5,050 bases of DNA, taken from NCBI GenBank assembly GCA_964418425.1, contig CAYQLT010000108.1:1-5050 (forward strand), written 5' to 3'. The position numbers and the translations under genes were made by a program. The notes beneath the pieces were generated by a model that did no database searches, was not told the origin of the DNA, and saw only the letters and a program-made list of their open reading frames with translations. The stretch is from CAYQLT01 sp964418425. Lineage in GTDB: Bacteria; Bacillota; Limnochordia; Limnochordales; Geochordaceae. Position 1 is the first letter of the stretch. Every line of letters starts with the position of its first letter. This document shows positions 3,755-5,050 of this stretch, piece after piece.

Positions 3755-5050
3755 TTCAGCCACAACGAGATACGTCGTCGTTGAAGGCCGGCCGCGAGAG
3801 TCGGACCCTGTTCGCCGCGTTCATGGCCGTGCAAACGATCGCGGCATGGAGCGGGCCTTTCTTTTCGGTCGGCCTGGTTTGGATCACCCTGGAAAGTCTG
3901 GGCGCTCCGGGAGTGTTGGGGGCGTACCTCGGCTTGATGAACGTCGGCCAGATCCTGATGCTGGCGGCCGGAGGCGTGATCGCCGACCTCGCAGGCGCAA
4001 AGAGAGTGCTCTCCATTACCCTCGTGAACGAGGGCCTTCTAGTTCTGCTCATATCGGCCTACGCAATGCTGCGCAACCTTTCACCCGTCTTCCTTTGCTT
4101 GGTGGCGTTGCTGGCGGGGGCCAATAGCGCCGTCGCACGCCCCGCCTCGGCGAGGCTGCTCCCGTCCCTCGTCAACCCACAAGGTTTACAGGCGGCCAAC
4201 GGGCTGCTCCAGCTATCACGGCAACTTGGCAACTTCGCAGGGCCGCTGATAGCCGGCGCTGTGGTTGCGCGCATGGGCGGGGTCGCCGCCCTATGGATCG
4301 ATGGTGTCTGCCTGCTTGTCGCTGGGGTCGGCTTCTCTACCCTCAGGATTCCGGGTGAAGCCGAAGAGGGGGGAGAATCTGCTTCCTCCGGAGCAGTGCG
4401 CCCCTCGGGTCAGGGGAGAGCCCACCCGATGAAGGAACTCATCGAAGGGCTCAACGTCCTCAGGGCTTCGCGGTTTCTCGCTGCGGTGTTCGCCTTTTCG
4501 GCGGCAGGCAATCTGGTACTCGAGGGGCCGCTGCGGGTGGCCGTTCCTTACCTGGTTCAATCCCAGCTTGGTCGGCGTACGGCCGACTACGCTGTGCTGT
4601 TGTCGCTCTTTGGTGCAGGCGGTGCCTTGGGAGCTATACTGACCGCTGTCGCCCCAAGACCCCGGAATCCGGGCCTCATCGTGCTGGGCCTGTGGGGACT
4701 CTTAGGTATATCCCTGGCCATGTTCGGCACCCTGCGTCATTGGGCCGCCGCATTGGTGACCATGGGGATCGTTGGGGCGACCGTGAGTTCGGCGACCGTG
4801 CTGATCTGGGCGACGTTGCAGGCGCAGTTGCAGCGCCAGATCGTAGGGCGCGTCAGCAGCCTGATACTGCTAGCGTCCCTTGCCCCCGGTTCCCTATCGC
4901 TGGTAATGACGGGCTGGCTCTCCACGGTCTTGGGCCCGGCCGCGCCGCTGGTCCTTGGAGGCAGCGGAATCGTCGTCATGAGCGCCCTCGCCGCCCTAGG
5001 AGACTGCTCGAAAACCATACCTACCCCGGGTATTCTTTCAATGGATTTGA
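3751..5050 (+). CDS. MFS transporter, exporter type (3' partial)
   Basis: The frame is open from GTG 3751 to the window edge (433 codons), which already spans a full 12-helix major facilitator, so the stop must be close. This is a proton-coupled inner-membrane transporter. After a basic cytoplasmic start (~residues 1-18) come hydrophobic segments at about 19-45, 56-76, 87-106, 111-128, 162-175 and 178-195. A polar Gly/Glu/Ser-rich loop (200-228) follows, then a second half to about 417. Motif A is clear between helices 2 and 3: GGVIADLAGAKRV (Asp79, Arg85). ARLLPSLV, LQAANGLLQLSRQLGNFAGP and IVGRVSS match the MFS_3 group that includes siderophore and drug exporters such as EntS. The GTG overlaps the acetyltransferase TGA (GTGA, 3751-3754), implying translational coupling; no strong ribosome site precedes it. 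It most likely exports the product of the radical SAM pathway or provides self-resistance. The substrate is unknown. Confidence 0.88.
   Translation, partial: MIQPQRDTSSLKAGRESRTLFAAFMAVQTIAAWSGPFFSVGLVWITLESLGAPGVLGAYLGLMNVGQILMLAAGGVIADLAGAKRVLSITLVNEGLLVLLISAYAMLRNLSPVFLCLVALLAGANSAVARPASARLLPSLVNPQGLQAANGLLQLSRQLGNFAGPLIAGAVVARMGGVAALWIDGVCLLVAGVGFSTLRIPGEAEEGGESASSGAVRPSGQGRAHPMKELIEGLNVLRASRFLAAVFAFSAAGNLVLEGPLRVAVPYLVQSQLGRRTADYAVLLSLFGAGGALGAILTAVAPRPRNPGLIVLGLWGLLGISLAMFGTLRHWAAALVTMGIVGATVSSATVLIWATLQAQLQRQIVGRVSSLILLASLAPGSLSLVMTGWLSTVLGPAAPLVLGGSGIVVMSALAALGDCSKTIPTPGILSMDL

Noticed and set aside
3696..4127. 143-codon plus-strand ORF and several minus-strand ORFs over the transporter
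   Set aside because: They are shadows; the frame starting at 3751 gives a continuous 12-helix MFS protein with motif A.

Overview
The window is a GC-rich bacterial accessory segment: the remains of an older minus-strand gene, an IS110-family insertion sequence, and a short plus-strand gene cluster. Purine-rich Shine-Dalgarno sites, GTG starts, GTGA stop/start overlaps and a sigma-70-type promoter all indicate a bacterium. The host taxon cannot be fixed. A high-GC Gram-positive or similar lineage would fit the transposase style, but that is impression only.

Layout. Positions 1-250 hold no intact gene; the minus strand shows coding-like stretches in shifting frames. About 288-1740 is an IS110-family element with a full-length, apparently intact DEDD transposase (481-1695). 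Its ends are suggested by a 13-bp inverted repeat with one mismatch (288-300 / 1728-1740). The ~180-nt noncoding stretch before the transposase is rich in nested inverted repeats and is the expected place for a bridge RNA. Positions 1741-1946 are intergenic, with one tiny ORF, two short palindromes, a good extended -10 promoter (1875-1903) and a 16-nt dyad over the -10 box.

The promoter drives a three-gene set: a radical SAM/SPASM protein (1947-3236), a RimJ/RimL-like GNAT acetyltransferase broken by an in-frame TGA (3233-3754), and an MFS exporter-type transporter (3751 to beyond the window end). Modification enzyme, acetyltransferase and exporter together suggest a small ribosomal-peptide or other small-molecule pathway. 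No convincing precursor peptide is visible, so the substrate is unknown.

The most notable points are: (1) the acetyltransferase appears to have lost both its start codon (GTG to GTA) and a conserved Trp codon (TGG to TGA) by G-to-A changes, while the ancestral layout with GTGA overlaps at both gene junctions is still readable; (2) the IS110 5' end contains three nested perfect inverted repeats, the outermost covering the transposase start codon, and a 9-nt word shared with the predicted right end that could be a bridge-RNA donor guide; (3) a probable operator overlaps the radical SAM gene's promoter.
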